Shown here piece by piece: positions 1 to 9,314 of a stretch of DNA of 64,000 bases (position 1 is the stretch's first letter; every line of letters starts with the position of its first letter). This DNA comes from Acidobacteriota bacterium (GTDB lineage: Bacteria; Acidobacteriota; Blastocatellia; Pyrinomonadales; Pyrinomonadaceae). The stretch is from the NCBI GenBank assembly GCA_019639115.1, contig JAHBSM010000004.1, forward strand, positions 124,001 to 188,000, given 5' to 3'. A program made the position numbers and the translations under genes. The notes below the pieces were generated by a model that worked only from the letters and a program-made list of their open reading frames with translations, was not told the origin of the DNA and ran no database searches.

Positions 1-2202
1 ATGCGATTCCGGAAAGCCATAGTTGGCAAATGCCTTGACGTAATCGACGATCCGCTCCTGTATGTCGGCGGGTATGCCATTGCGCGTCATGCCGTCGCGC
101 AGGTTTTGGCCGATCTTTTCCATGCGGCGGTCCGGCCGCTTGAATCCCATCGCACGCCTGAGCTCTTCGGCCTCGCTGCCTGAAAAATCAGCAACATCCA
201 TCGCCATTTTCAACAGCTGTTCCTGAAATAGCGGCACGCCAAGTGTGCGTTCGAGCGTAGGCCTGAGCAGCGGGTGCATATAGTCGATCGGTTCGAGGCC
301 CTGGCGGCGGCGAATATACGAATTGAGCATATTGCCCACAACAGGGCCAGGCCGGATGATCGCGACCTGGACGACGATGTCGTAGAAGTTCCGCGGCTTT
401 GATTTCGGGAGGAATGCGATCTGTGCTCGGCTCTCGACCTGAAACATCCCGACCGTGTCGCCGGCCTGCAAAGCCTCGTAAACTTTCGGGTCGTCGTGAG
501 GTATCTTGTACAGGCCCATCTCGTCGCCGTAGTGTTCGCGTATCAGCGTGATGCTGTCGCGGAGCACTGCCATCATCCCGAGTCCCAGCAGATCGACCTT
601 GACGATCTTAAGCAATTCGCAGTCGTCCTTGTCCCACTGGATGATATTGCGGCCGGGCATCGACGCGGGTTCGATGGGCGTGATGCCGTCGAGCCGGTCG
701 AGCGAGACGACCATGCCGCCCGAGTGCTGTCCCAGATGACGCGGGAACGAAAGTATCCGGTGATACATCTCGCCGAACTTGCGCAGGCTGTGGTCGCGCG
801 ACGGATCGAACCCGTGAGCACGGAGCTGCTCGTCGAGCTCTTTGCCCTCGAACATCTCATAATGCGAATTGAGCTTTGAAAGACGGCTGAGCACGTCCGG
901 ATCGAAGCCAAAGGCCTTGCCGACCTCGCGAAGCGCCGACCGGCCGCGATAGCTGATCACATTGGCGGTCATACCCGCACTGCGTTCGCCGTATTTTTGA
1001 TAGACATGCTGTATGACGCGTTCGCGGTCGTCGCCCGACGGCAGATCGATGTCGATATCGGGATAACGCTCGTATTTCTCCGAGAGAAAACGTTCGAAAA
1101 GCAGTCGGTTCGCTATAGGCTCGACCGCCGTTATCCCAAGCGAATAGCAGACGACGGAGTTGGCCGCCGATCCGCGTCCCTGCGACAAAATGTTGTTGTC
1201 TCGGCAAAAATCGGAGATATCGTTGACGACCAGAAAGTAGCCTGCCAGCCGTTTTTGCTCGATAATGCGAAATTCTTTCTCCAGACGCCCGCGAACCTGG
1301 GCCCGCAAGGCCCACGGCGTATGCAGATAGCGCGAATGCGAACGCTCGAGGGCCATTCGCTGCAGCACGCTATCCATGGTCTCGCCGGGCGGCACGGGAT
1401 AATCGGGGAACGTGTAGGCGAGCTCGTCGAGCCGGAAATCGATGCGTGCGGCGATATCCGAGGTGATCTCGACAGCCTCGGGCATATCGGCAAAAAGCCT
1501 GAGCATCTGCTCGTGTGTCTTTAAGTGACGCTCGCTGTTCTCCGACAACAATCGTCCGGCCGCAAAGATCGTCGTGTGATTGCGGATACAGGTGAAAACA
1601 TCGAAAAGTTCGCGGTCGTATTCGTCGGCGTAATAGACGCCGTTAGACGCGAAATACGGGATGCGAAGCTTATGAGCAAGCCCGACGAGCGATTGGTTGA
1701 CCGCTTCCTCGTGACGGAGATGATGCCGCTGCAGCTCGACGTAGAGACGGTCGCCAAAGACGTATTTGAGCCATGCCAGCTCGGCCTGTCCGGTGCCGCG
1801 CTTTACGGCGGCGTGCATATAGCCGTCGGCTCCGCCGGTGTAACACATCAGATGGCCCGAGTGGTCCTCTATATCCTGTCGCGTGGCAAAATGTTCACCT
1901 TTCTTATTTCTCAGCTTGATGGTCGTGATCAGGCGGCTGAGGCCGCGATAGCCTTCTATATCGATGGGTACGAGCGGCAGCAGGCTGCCGTCCTCCATCG
2001 TTATCTCCGCGCCGATCAGCGGTGTGATGCCTGCCTCTTTTGCCTCGAAATGGAACCGGACCGCACCGGCTACGGTGTCGCGGTCGATCAGCCCGGCGGC
2101 GGGCAGCCCGATCTCGGCCGCACGCTGAGCGAGCCGCTCAGGCTGTGATCCCGAAGCGAGAAAGCTAAATGCCGAACGTGTGTGAAGCTCAACGAATGTC
2201 AT
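1..2202 (-). CDS. dnaE2: Error-prone DNA polymerase III alpha subunit DnaE2 (ImuC), 3' end outside window
   Basis: C-family DNA polymerase that performs translesion synthesis with ImuB. The minus frame is open from the ATG at 2202 to the window edge (734 codons; the family is usually about 1000-1080 aa, so the C-terminal third is missing). The N-terminus is a PHP domain (start MTFVELHTRSAFSFL). Catalytic aspartates are visible in PDIDIDL (D382-D386) and VKVDLLGL (D537), and a glycine-rich SQGRGSAANS palm motif is present. The start lies 2 nt after the imuB stop, so it is probably translationally coupled. DnaE2 is preferred over replicative DnaE1 because of the imuA-imuB neighbours and the short length implied by motif spacing. 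The tail is not visible, so the beta-clamp motif cannot be checked. Confidence 0.9.
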   Translation of the reverse strand, partial: MTFVELHTRSAFSFLASGSQPERLAQRAAEIGLPAAGLIDRDTVAGAVRFHFEAKEAGITPLIGAEITMEDGSLLPLVPIDIEGYRGLSRLITTIKLRNKKGEHFATRQDIEDHSGHLMCYTGGADGYMHAAVKRGTGQAELAWLKYVFGDRLYVELQRHHLRHEEAVNQSLVGLAHKLRIPYFASNGVYYADEYDRELFDVFTCIRNHTTIFAAGRLLSENSERHLKTHEQMLRLFADMPEAVEITSDIAARIDFRLDELAYTFPDYPVPPGETMDSVLQRMALERSHSRYLHTPWALRAQVRGRLEKEFRIIEQKRLAGYFLVVNDISDFCRDNNILSQGRGSAANSVVCYSLGITAVEPIANRLLFERFLSEKYERYPDIDIDLPSGDDRERVIQHVYQKYGERSAGMTANVISYRGRSALREVGKAFGFDPDVLSRLSKLNSHYEMFEGKELDEQLRAHGFDPSRDHSLRKFGEMYHRILSFPRHLGQHSGGMVVSLDRLDGITPIEPASMPGRNIIQWDKDDCELLKIVKVDLLGLGMMAVLRDSITLIREHYGDEMGLYKIPHDDPKVYEALQAGDTVGMFQVESRAQIAFLPKSKPRNFYDIVVQVAIIRPGPVVGNMLNSYIRRRQGLEPIDYMHPLLRPTLERTLGVPLFQEQLLKMAMDVADFSGSEAEELRRAMGFKRPDRRMEKIGQNLRDGMTRNGIPADIQERIVDYVKAFANYGFPESH

Positions 2203-2204
2203 AT

Positions 2205-3464
2205 CTAATCGTATTCACCGACGATGAACCACTCGCGGTCGGCTTTGCACAAGCGGTAAACTCCGCACTCCTCGACCTCGACGTCCCACTCGTGGGTCCT
2301 CCAGGAGCGGTCCCACCAGTGCGAACTGCCTTTCCAGACACCGCTGCACTGGAGAACATGTCCTGAGAAACGGCGCGTCCTGACAAATACGATGCGCCGG
2401 TCGCGCACCAGCACTTCCGCAGCGAGCGGCGGCCTGTAATAAGCGAATCCGATCGTCTCGCCGAGCCGGACGGCAGCCGCATCACGGCCCGACGGGATCA
2501 GCCTTGAGTCCAGGCAGAAGGGCTGTGCCTTGCGGTCATCGAGCAGACGCGGCACGCCGACATTATCATCTCCGATAAGTCTTTTGAGCTTGTTGATGGT
2601 CAGGAGCAGGCTCTCGGGTTCGGGCCGCGATACGGCGTAAAGCCCGTTCTGAGCGGGCCGCGGACGCGTAAAATGAGCCTTTATCGAGACCGATCTGATA
2701 GCCGCAGCCGGAGGATCGAGGCCGATACGCAGATCGATCAGCCTGAGCCAAAATCGGCGGTCGAGCGTCGGGAATGACGTCCTTATCTCATAGACGCGCG
2801 ACGAGCCGCCGTCTAGCCCGAACGTCACGTCCACTTGCTCAGTGCTCATCGCCATACGATCGATCTGTGAGAAAAGCCCGTCGAGGGCGTGATTGACGAC
2901 AAATATTAGCTGCTCAAAATCGTCGATCGCCGCGTCGGGAGAAAAACTCCACGAGACGTCGCTATCGCGTATGTTCGGCGTCAGCAGGCGCTTGCCTTCT
3001 TGTCTGAGCCGCCGCACGATACCGTCAAATTCACGTCCGTAGCGGCCGGCCAATTCATCAGCAGGCACGGCGAGCAGATCTTCGACGCGGCGTATGCCGA
3101 GGTCGCTGAAAACGGCACGCGTATCGTCAGCAATGCCGAGGTCGGCCAGCGGCAGCCGGGCAAATGATTCGGGATGCTCGGCGGTGCTCACTGTGCCGTC
3201 GCTCCTGCGAGCCAGCAAAATGGCCGCATCGGGCGTGTCGGCGACGGCAATGCCGACCGTGATGCCGTGTCGCCCGGCCTGCTCGGAAATGCTCGCCGCG
3301 ACCTGCTCGGGTGTGCCGATGAGGCGTTCGAGGCCGCTTACGTCAAAAAGGACGCCGTCATCGAGCTTCTCGATAGCATGAGAGAATCGGTGCGCGACCG
3401 TCATCATTGAGCGCGTATCTGCGGTGTCGCCGCATGAGATTATGCATGCATACAGCCGGTTCAT
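2205..3464 (-). CDS. imuB: ImuB, catalytically inactive Y-family polymerase-like protein
   Basis: Y-family polymerase homologue that acts as a scaffold between ImuA, DnaE2 and the beta clamp in the mutasome (family knowledge). It is 419 aa, shorter than many ImuB proteins of about 480-530 aa. The N-terminus (MNRLYACIISCGDT) lacks the metal-binding aspartate motif of active Y polymerases, although the palm context DDGVLFDVSGLERLIG is kept. Helix-hairpin-helix-like text (LGIRRVEDLLAVPADEL) follows near residue 150. The C-terminus ends RLCKADREWFIVGEYD, a typical ImuB tail. It lies 3 nt downstream of the imuA-like gene and 2 nt upstream of dnaE2. Confidence 0.88.
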   Translation of the reverse strand: MNRLYACIISCGDTADTRSMMTVAHRFSHAIEKLDDGVLFDVSGLERLIGTPEQVAASISEQAGRHGITVGIAVADTPDAAILLARRSDGTVSTAEHPESFARLPLADLGIADDTRAVFSDLGIRRVEDLLAVPADELAGRYGREFDGIVRRLRQEGKRLLTPNIRDSDVSWSFSPDAAIDDFEQLIFVVNHALDGLFSQIDRMAMSTEQVDVTFGLDGGSSRVYEIRTSFPTLDRRFWLRLIDLRIGLDPPAAAIRSVSIKAHFTRPRPAQNGLYAVSRPEPESLLLTINKLKRLIGDDNVGVPRLLDDRKAQPFCLDSRLIPSGRDAAAVRLGETIGFAYYRPPLAAEVLVRDRRIVFVRTRRFSGHVLQCSGVWKGSSHWWDRSWRTHEWDVEVEECGVYRLCKADREWFIVGEYD

Positions 3465-3467
3465 TTT

Positions 3468-4136
3468 TCAGATCCTCACTTCGGAATAATCGAATTCGGC
3501 CCGTGTGCGCAGCGGCGGGCCGGTGAAATGTTTTTTCGACGTGATACTCAGGTGAAACTCCCTCAACAGCTTGAAACTGCCGTTACCCGACCAGACGGAG
3601 TGTTCGCGGTCAAGTTCATACGGGGCATGCGAGGCTGAGCCGGCGACCGATGACCGCGACGTCACGACGATGATCGTCGGCGTCTCGCGGATGCGCGTTC
3701 GGTAGCGGTACCAGTATGTGCGGGGCACAAGCCGCAGCTTTTGTTCGTCAATGCCGGTCAGATCCAACCAGATGGCACCGAACCCTTTTGCCTGCACAAG
3801 ATGATCAGCGGACAAGAACGTCATTTCGACCGAGCCGCCGCATCTTGCCCACAACAGATTGTCGAGTTCGACACCGGCGAGCCGTGCCGTCACCGGATCG
3901 AAGCTGCCCGCGGCATCGACGCAGGCGCATATCTCTCCTGTCGTCGTGAGCTTTGCCAACAAGGCAAGAGCGATGCTTCTTTTGCCCGTGCTGGCGTCGC
4001 CCGAGAGTTCAGTGATGCTGCCGCGAAGAAAAGACAATCCTGACCCGTCGAGCAAGATCTCGTCAGCGTAGCTTTGCTCCTGCTGAAGGTGTGAGAGGCT
4101 TTTTACGAGACTCAAATGGCTCATATAGAGGCGCAA
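3468..4136 (-). CDS. imuA: ImuA-like RecA-fold protein, first gene of the mutagenesis cassette
   Basis: Product of 222 aa with a RecA-like core: a Walker-A-like GDASTGKRS near residues 45-53, preceded by SITELSG, as in ImuA/SulA-type proteins. In the family it interacts with RecA and ImuB during damage-induced mutagenesis. The start used is the ATG at 4136. A second in-frame ATG four codons later (MSHLSL) is possible. It is the first gene of a tight three-gene operon. The 180 bp upstream contain a TATTATAC run on the minus strand and repeated TGCA words. I could not recognise a LexA box because this phylum's motif is not known to me. Confidence 0.75.
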   Translation of the reverse strand: MRLYMSHLSLVKSLSHLQQEQSYADEILLDGSGLSFLRGSITELSGDASTGKRSIALALLAKLTTTGEICACVDAAGSFDPVTARLAGVELDNLLWARCGGSVEMTFLSADHLVQAKGFGAIWLDLTGIDEQKLRLVPRTYWYRYRTRIRETPTIIVVTSRSSVAGSASHAPYELDREHSVWSGNGSFKLLREFHLSITSKKHFTGPPLRTRAEFDYSEVRI

Positions 4137-4315
4137 TGCAGCATAACTGTATAATACAACGTTGCATCAATGAAACGATATCCATAGCATAATCCACCGG
4201 CGGCAGAAAGGCAAGATATTTAACAACGGGCCGCGATCGCGACGAGCGGCAAACGGCGCCAACCCGAGTCTTCCAATATTCATCCAAATAACGTAAACTA
4301 GCGTTCCTCTGCTGT

Positions 4316-4687
4316 GGGGGCGACAGGCTTCGACAGGGGCTTGTATAGATCTTTGAGTGCACGTCGGGCTTGTGTGGTCAGCTCGTTAAAACGACTATAC
4401 GAACACAAATGCTAATCAAGAATTAGCTCTTGCTGCCTAGTTAACTCTAGATCCAGCAGTGTCTCACCGGAAGTCCGCCTGATGCGACCGGCTGAGGCAT
4501 AACTCAGTTCAGGCTCGGGCGCGTTCTCCACCTGCGAACACGCCTCAAATTCAGCCGGGTTAGCTCGGGATGAGGTCTTGTCCGCTCATCTGCTCGCCTC
4601 GAGCGAAACTTAAGTGAACGGAATAAACGTGTAGAGCTCTCTGGTCGCAACCTTTGGATGCGGGTTCGATTCCCGCCGCCTCCACCA
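4316..4687 (+). ncRNA. ssrA: transfer-messenger RNA (tmRNA)
   Basis: tmRNA rescues stalled ribosomes by adding a degradation tag. The 5' end GGGGGCG pairs with CGCCTCC before the 3' ACCA, giving a 7-bp acceptor with one G-U pair. The usual GGCTTCGACAGGGG block follows the 5' end. The T arm is GCGGGTTCGATTCCCGC and CCA is encoded. The length is 372 nt, normal for one-piece tmRNA. It lies 71 bp upstream of murI. The large antisense frame on the other strand here is an artefact of this RNA. Confidence 0.95.
4402..4440 (+). other. tmRNA tag-peptide reading frame
   Basis: The frame reads NTNANQELALAA followed by TAG, then further in-phase stops. The ELALAA ending is the usual protease-recognition tail. 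The exact resume codon is uncertain: an ACG precedes the AAC used here. Confidence 0.8.
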
Positions 4688-4758
4688 CTCGCTTTTAGAT
4701 CTCGGCCTGCAGATTTTGGATTTCTCTCAGCGAGCGTTATGCTCATTTCTTTCGTGCG

Positions 4759-5637
4759 ATGAGCGATCCGGCCAATAAACTTCCGATAGGGATATTCGAT
4801 TCAGGCGTGGGCGGGCTGACGGTTTACCGTGCTCTCCATGACCGTTTGCCGAACGAGAGATTCATATACCTGGGCGATACGGCCCGGGTCCCATACGGGA
4901 CAAAATCGCTGGCTACGGTCGAGCGATACGCGATCGAGAACTCCGAGTTTCTCGCGAGCCTTGGCATCAAGATGCTGGTGGTCGCGTGCAATACAGCATC
5001 AGCACTTGCTCTGCCGGCGATCCGGGCAAAGATCGGGATCGAGGTGGTCGGCGTGATCGGTCCCGGCGGTCGACGGGCCGTCGAGGTCACAAGCGGACGC
5101 GAAAGGCCTGTCATCGGAGTGATCGCCACCGAAGCGACCGTCTCGAGCGGAGCATATCAGGCGGCGATCCAACGGGCTTCCGCGACCGCAGAGGTCATTC
5201 AGCAGGGATGCCCGCTATTCGTCCCATTGGCGGAAGAAGGCTGGACCCGTGAACCCGAGACATACTCGATAGCCGAGAGGTATCTTGCGCGCATACGCGA
5301 GTCGCGGCCGGATGCTTTGGTGCTTGGATGCACGCATTATCCGATACTCCGCGACGTGATACAGTCAACTATCGGCGAAGATGTGCAGCTGATCGATTCG
5401 GGCGAAGCGACGGCGGACGAGGTCGTAGCGTTGCTGGCTGAACTCGGCCTGGCCGATCCGGACGAGGTCGGCGGTTCGCGTCGGCTTTGTGACGATCTGG
5501 ATCATTTCTTCGTGACCGATGCCGCCGAGCGATTCGCTAATGTAGCCGAGAGATTCCTGGGCACTACGCCGAGCAAACTCGAAGCGATCGAGGTGTACGG
5601 CCTCGACCAGGTGAAAGGCGGCAGCGTAATAAAGTAA
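4759..5637 (+). CDS. murI: Glutamate racemase
   Basis: Converts L-glutamate to D-glutamate for peptidoglycan in the cytoplasm. The protein is 292 aa, slightly longer than the common 260-280. The N-terminal IGIFDSGVGGLTV motif is present. The two catalytic cysteines are visible as VVACNTASA (C77) and VLGCTHYP (C191). The ATG at 4759 is the first start in frame and the next block aligns with the family N-terminus. It is followed after 72 bp by rph, a common arrangement. Nothing unusual seen. Confidence 0.96.
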   Translation: MSDPANKLPIGIFDSGVGGLTVYRALHDRLPNERFIYLGDTARVPYGTKSLATVERYAIENSEFLASLGIKMLVVACNTASALALPAIRAKIGIEVVGVIGPGGRRAVEVTSGRERPVIGVIATEATVSSGAYQAAIQRASATAEVIQQGCPLFVPLAEEGWTREPETYSIAERYLARIRESRPDALVLGCTHYPILRDVIQSTIGEDVQLIDSGEATADEVVALLAELGLADPDEVGGSRRLCDDLDHFFVTDAAERFANVAERFLGTTPSKLEAIEVYGLDQVKGGSVIK

Positions 5638-5709
5638 CGCATCGATTCGCCTGAGCCCGGTATCACTGAGTAGTGATCCGTTTGGCGCATTGGCGCTAGA
5701 GTTCTAAAT

Positions 5710-6429
5710 ATGACATATCAACGAAAAGACGAGCGTGCGGTCGATCAACTGCGCGGCGTTAAGGTGACGCCGAATGTTTCACCATATGCCGAGGGTTCGG
5801 CGCTGATCGAGGTCGGCGGTACAAAGGTCATCTGTACCGCGTCGGTCGAGGACCGCGTTCCTCTTTTTCTACGCAATAAAGGGACCGGCTGGGTGACGGC
5901 CGAGTACGCGATGCTCCCGCGGGCGACTACCACACGAACTCAACGCGAGACGCAGCGTCCGTCCGGGCGTACTCAGGAGATCCAGCGGCTGATAGGACGC
6001 AGCCTCCGAGCTGTCGTTGACACGAAACTGCTCGGCGAACGCCAAATATATCTCGATTGTGACGTGATACAGGCCGATGGCGGGACGCGTTGTGCATCGA
6101 TCACAGGAGCCTATGTGGCCCTGGCTCTCGCGTGTCGACGGCTTGTCAAGCAGGGAACGATAGCACGAAACCCGATCCTGAGCGAAGTGGCCGCCGTCAG
6201 CGTCGGTATCATCGAAGGTACGCCGATACTCGACCTGGCGTACGTCGAAGACTCGGAAGCCGATGTCGATATGAACGTCGTATGCACAGGGACGGGAAAG
6301 TTCATTGAGCTTCAGGGAACGGCCGAGCGCGAGCCGTTCACGCGTGAACAGATGGACGAGATGCTCATACTGGCCGAATCCGGGATCACAAAGCTTTTTG
6401 AGATCCAGCGGGCGGCCCTTTCAGCCTAG
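5710..6429 (+). CDS. rph: Ribonuclease PH
   Basis: Phosphate-dependent 3'-5' exoribonuclease that trims tRNA 3' ends. At 239 aa it is full length. Family signatures include [31 protein letters not shown] and [14 protein letters not shown], which form the phosphate and RNA binding core. The spacer from murI holds a small ATCACT/AGTGAT hairpin (5662-5677) without a T run, so co-transcription with murI is plausible. Confidence 0.96.
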   Translation: MTYQRKDERAVDQLRGVKVTPNVSPYAEGSALIEVGGTKVICTASVEDRVPLFLRNKGTGWVTAEYAMLPRATTTRTQRETQRPSGRTQEIQRLIGRSLRAVVDTKLLGERQIYLDCDVIQADGGTRCASITGAYVALALACRRLVKQGTIARNPILSEVAAVSVGIIEGTPILDLAYVEDSEADVDMNVVCTGTGKFIELQGTAEREPFTREQMDEMLILAESGITKLFEIQRAALSA

Positions 6430-6457
6430 AGTTCAGTGACCTAACGATAGCGATGCT

Positions 6458-7513
6458 ATGTTGACCACCGAGCGACTTGCCAGACTTCCTTTTTTGGTCA
6501 GATACGCGATATCGATCGCGTTGGTAGGCTTGGCGACCGTGGTTACATCCGGCCTTTGGCTGCTTGTAGAACGCGCTGTCACGTCGCCGCTTTACCTCGC
6601 AGCCATTTCCCTGGCAGCGTATTACTTCGGCATGAGGGCGGGAGTGTTCGCCTCGGTCGTGGCCGGTCTGGCTATCGATCTATTTTTCGTCGAGCCGTAT
6701 TACGATTTCAGCGGATCTCGCGACGAAGTGGTACGGCTTTTCTTGTTCGTTGTCGAAGGCTCCTTTCTGAGCCTTCTTATCGATAGAATAAAGCTGGCGG
6801 CGGACGAACTCAGAAATTCGCGTGAGGAGCTGCTCCAGTTAACGCAGTATCAGCAGACGCTTCGCGAAGCGGAGCAAAAGCGTATCGCTCTCGAGATACA
6901 CGATGAATTGGGCCAGGCTTTGACTGGTCTGAAACTCGACATCCATTTGCTCAAACGCCAGGCCGAGACTGTCCGGCCGGGCGCCGAAACTATTTCCTCG
7001 GGGCTCGAAGGATTGTCGTCGCGGGTCGATTCGACCATCGGGACAGTACGCAGGATCGCGTCGGAATTAAGGCCGTCGGTACTCGATGATTTCGGGCTTG
7101 TGGCTGCGCTCGAGTGGCAGGCAAGCCAGTTCAGGTCCAATACCGGGATCAAGTGCAAATTCCGTGCGGGAGCGGATGACCTGGGACTGGAGAAGGACGC
7201 AGACAGCGGCGTCTTTCGGATAGCACAGGAGGCCCTGACCAACATCGCACGGCACGCGAAGGCATCAAAGGTCGAGATCGATATCTATCGCACTAACGGC
7301 TTCGCGATACTGCGGATCGCGGATGACGGGCAAGGTTTCGACACCTCGGCGCTTGCAAAAAAGCGTTCGCTTGGGTTACTAGGTATGCGGGAGAGAGCAC
7401 GGCTGATGAACGGCGACCTCAAGATCGAGAGTGACGGCGAACTCGGTACGGTTGTCGAATTGACGGTACCTTTAGCGACCGGCGATCAGATCAATAGAGG
7501 CGGAGAAGCGTGA
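6458..7513 (+). CDS. Membrane sensor histidine kinase, DUF4118 plus HisKA_3 (NarL/UhpB type)
   Basis: Sensor kinase of 351 aa. The N-terminus has about four hydrophobic segments (residues 15-110) resembling the KdpD-type DUF4118 bundle, including AAYYFGMRAGVFASVVAGLAID. A short coiled linker leads to the HisKA_3 dimerisation box with phospho-acceptor H148 in ALEIHDELGQ. The ATPase domain has the N box EALTNIARHA and G boxes DDGQGF and GLLGMRERARLM. The 3' end overlaps the response regulator by 4 nt, so they form a cognate pair. The signal sensed is not evident. Confidence 0.9.
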   Translation: MLTTERLARLPFLVRYAISIALVGLATVVTSGLWLLVERAVTSPLYLAAISLAAYYFGMRAGVFASVVAGLAIDLFFVEPYYDFSGSRDEVVRLFLFVVEGSFLSLLIDRIKLAADELRNSREELLQLTQYQQTLREAEQKRIALEIHDELGQALTGLKLDIHLLKRQAETVRPGAETISSGLEGLSSRVDSTIGTVRRIASELRPSVLDDFGLVAALEWQASQFRSNTGIKCKFRAGADDLGLEKDADSGVFRIAQEALTNIARHAKASKVEIDIYRTNGFAILRIADDGQGFDTSALAKKRSLGLLGMRERARLMNGDLKIESDGELGTVVELTVPLATGDQINRGGEA

Positions 7514-8139
7514 TCAGGATAGTCATAGCGGATGACCATACCATCGTACGGCACGGCGTGCGAGAGATACTCCATGCCGAACCTGACCTCAAAATGGTAG
7601 GTGAAGCTCAGAATGGCCAGGCGGTATTTGATATCGTCGCGCACGAACCCGTCGATGTGATCGTGCTCGACATATCGATGCCCGGCCGCAACGGCCTCGA
7701 CACGCTCAAGGAGCTGAAACGGCTCTATCCGCAGATAGCGGTGATCGTCCTGAGCATGCACCCAAAGGATCAGTACGCGGTCCGCGTGATCAAGGCCGGA
7801 GCTGCGGGATACGTCACCAAGGAGAGCGCTCCGGAGGAGCTCGTCGCAGCCATTCGAAAAGCTCATCGCGGCGAGAAATATATCGATCCAGAGATAGCCG
7901 AGGTGCTAGCGAACTATATCGAGCACGGCGGGCCCGGCGAACTGCACAATCGCCTCTCAGATCGAGAATACGAGGTAATGCTCAAGATCGCGTCGGGAAA
8001 AGGGCTGACCGAGATCGCAGCGGAAATGAATCTGAGCGTCAAGACCATAAGCACCTACCGGACACGCATCGTAGAAAAGACCAACCTGACCACCAACTCT
8101 GAGATGACCCGATATGCCCTCGATCGCGGATTGATCTAG
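7510..8139 (+). CDS. NarL/FixJ-family response regulator
   Basis: DNA-binding partner of the upstream kinase, 209 aa. The receiver domain has acidic residues DDH (8-10), phosphorylatable D54 in VIVLDISMPG, and the conserved lysine in GYVTKES. The C-terminal LuxR helix-turn-helix is LSDREYEVMLKIASGKGLTEIA followed by LSVKTISTYRTRI (quoted in parts). The start is the GTG at 7510, overlapping the kinase stop. Targets are not known; the polysaccharide genes downstream are separated by about 380 bp. Confidence 0.93.
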   Translation: MIRIVIADDHTIVRHGVREILHAEPDLKMVGEAQNGQAVFDIVAHEPVDVIVLDISMPGRNGLDTLKELKRLYPQIAVIVLSMHPKDQYAVRVIKAGAAGYVTKESAPEELVAAIRKAHRGEKYIDPEIAEVLANYIEHGGPGELHNRLSDREYEVMLKIASGKGLTEIAAEMNLSVKTISTYRTRIVEKTNLTTNSEMTRYALDRGLI

Positions 8140-8141
8140 AG

Positions 8142-8172
8142 CTGACGCAACTCCTTTGTTGTCAGTTATTTC
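8142..8172 (+). terminator. Weak hairpin after the two-component genes
   Basis: CTGA...CAAC pairs with GTTG...TCAG (a 2-nt bulge on the left arm), followed by TTATTT. It sits directly after the response-regulator stop. The stem is short, so this is only a possible terminator. Confidence 0.4.
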
Positions 8173-8518
8173 CTACACAAGAATTCCCCAAAATCCGATA
8201 CAAATTTAGGACAGATCTCGATTGTGCAGAATGTAAAGAAATGTAAAGATTTCTTTTCGCCGGGTAAATCTCGTAAGCGATAGGTCGAGTGGAGAACTCG
8301 CCGCGAGCCTTGATGCAAGGCTATTACGATATGCATTCGATACGCCCGTTGGTCAGCCAAAAGCATCTTCAAGCATTACCGATAGAGGCTTATAGCGACA
8401 GGGTCCACGAATGTCTGCGGGTCGATCTCTGGCCGAGCCGTGTATAGCTCGACCTGCTTTTGGGAGCGGCTGGCCAGAGCGATCACGGGTTTATCGCCCG
8501 GTAGTCCGCGATCTGATC
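8173..8518 (+). other. 346-bp intergenic region with small hairpins
   Basis: No credible gene here. Two small stems are visible: CGAGT/ACTCG, and AGCCTT-gatgc-AAGGCT. An AT-richer stretch around 8215-8262 could hold the promoter for the glycosyltransferase operon. An upstream in-frame extension of the next gene begins at 8411 but lacks family similarity, so I leave it out. Confidence 0.4.
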
Positions 8519-9304
8519 ATGAATATGCACATTATCCCGACCTATTCTGTGGTCGTTCCCCTATTTAACGAAGAAGAGGTCGTCAGCCTGCTGATCGACG
8601 GCCTTCAAAAGGTCGCCGATGCCGACGAACGATTTGTTGAGATCGTGCTTGTAGATGACGGGAGCCGCGATTCGACCGCAGAGATAGCCGCCGGGCGGAT
8701 GGCATCGGACGAACGCATCCGTCTCATCCGACACGAGGCCAACAGGGGACTCGGAGCGGCGATAAGGACGGGATTCGCCGCCGCATCAGGTGACTTGGTC
8801 CTCTATACGGATGCTGACCTGCCTTTCGATCTCGATCTGATACCGCAGCTTATAGATCGGGCCGGCAAGGACCGGGTCATTGCCGGGTATCGGCTGAACA
8901 GAGGCGAAGGGCTAAAACGTTGGGTGCTGACCAAGGGCTATAACCTGATGATCTCGGCGGTATTCGGCCTGAGGATGCTCGACGTCAATTTTGCCTGCAA
9001 GGTATTTCCTAGATCGTTCCTTCGTAGATCGAACCTGGCAGCCGAAGGCTCTTTTATCGATGTCGAAATGATGCTCGAATGCCTCCGGCACGGGCTAAAG
9101 ACGGTTGAATTCCCGCTTGTGTATCATCCGAGAGAACGCGGCTGTTCTACGTTGTCGCGGCCTGCGGTCATACTTGGCATACTTTCGGAGATGTTCGCCT
9201 ACATCAAACGCCGGGTCTCCGAACGGAGCGGTCTGCAGGTCATCGACCGGAATGCCGGAGCCGTGAACACGTCGGAGGTCCCCGCCAGGGGTGTGATCGA
9301 CTGA
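8519..9304 (+). CDS. GT2 glycosyltransferase, polyprenyl-phosphate type (DPM1/ArnC-like)
   Basis: Transfers a sugar from a nucleotide donor, probably to a polyprenyl phosphate at the inner membrane. Fold A signatures: YSVVVPLFNEEEVV at the N-terminus, VLVDDGSRDST, and a YTDADLPFD metal-binding DxD. No C-terminal transmembrane pair is obvious, as in DPM1-like enzymes. I chose the ATG at 8519 (MNMHIIPTYS) because the 36 residues before it are not family-like; no strong ribosome site marks either start. It begins a three-gene set with a ChbG deacetylase and a GT39-like transferase, which suggests making and transferring a lipid-linked modified sugar. Confidence 0.85.
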   Translation: MNMHIIPTYSVVVPLFNEEEVVSLLIDGLQKVADADERFVEIVLVDDGSRDSTAEIAAGRMASDERIRLIRHEANRGLGAAIRTGFAAASGDLVLYTDADLPFDLDLIPQLIDRAGKDRVIAGYRLNRGEGLKRWVLTKGYNLMISAVFGLRMLDVNFACKVFPRSFLRRSNLAAEGSFIDVEMMLECLRHGLKTVEFPLVYHPRERGCSTLSRPAVILGILSEMFAYIKRRVSERSGLQVIDRNAGAVNTSEVPARGVID

Positions 9305-9314
9305 TCTCGGCTCG

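Noticed and set aside
4504..4746. Minus-strand 80-aa frame containing GGGGGNRTRIQ-like text
   Set aside because: It is antisense to the tmRNA 3' half. The text is the usual artefact made by reading a tRNA-like T arm and acceptor backwards.
8173..8518. Possible cyclic-di-GMP riboswitch before the GT2 gene
   Set aside because: Only two small unrelated hairpins are visible and the conserved core of that class is absent.
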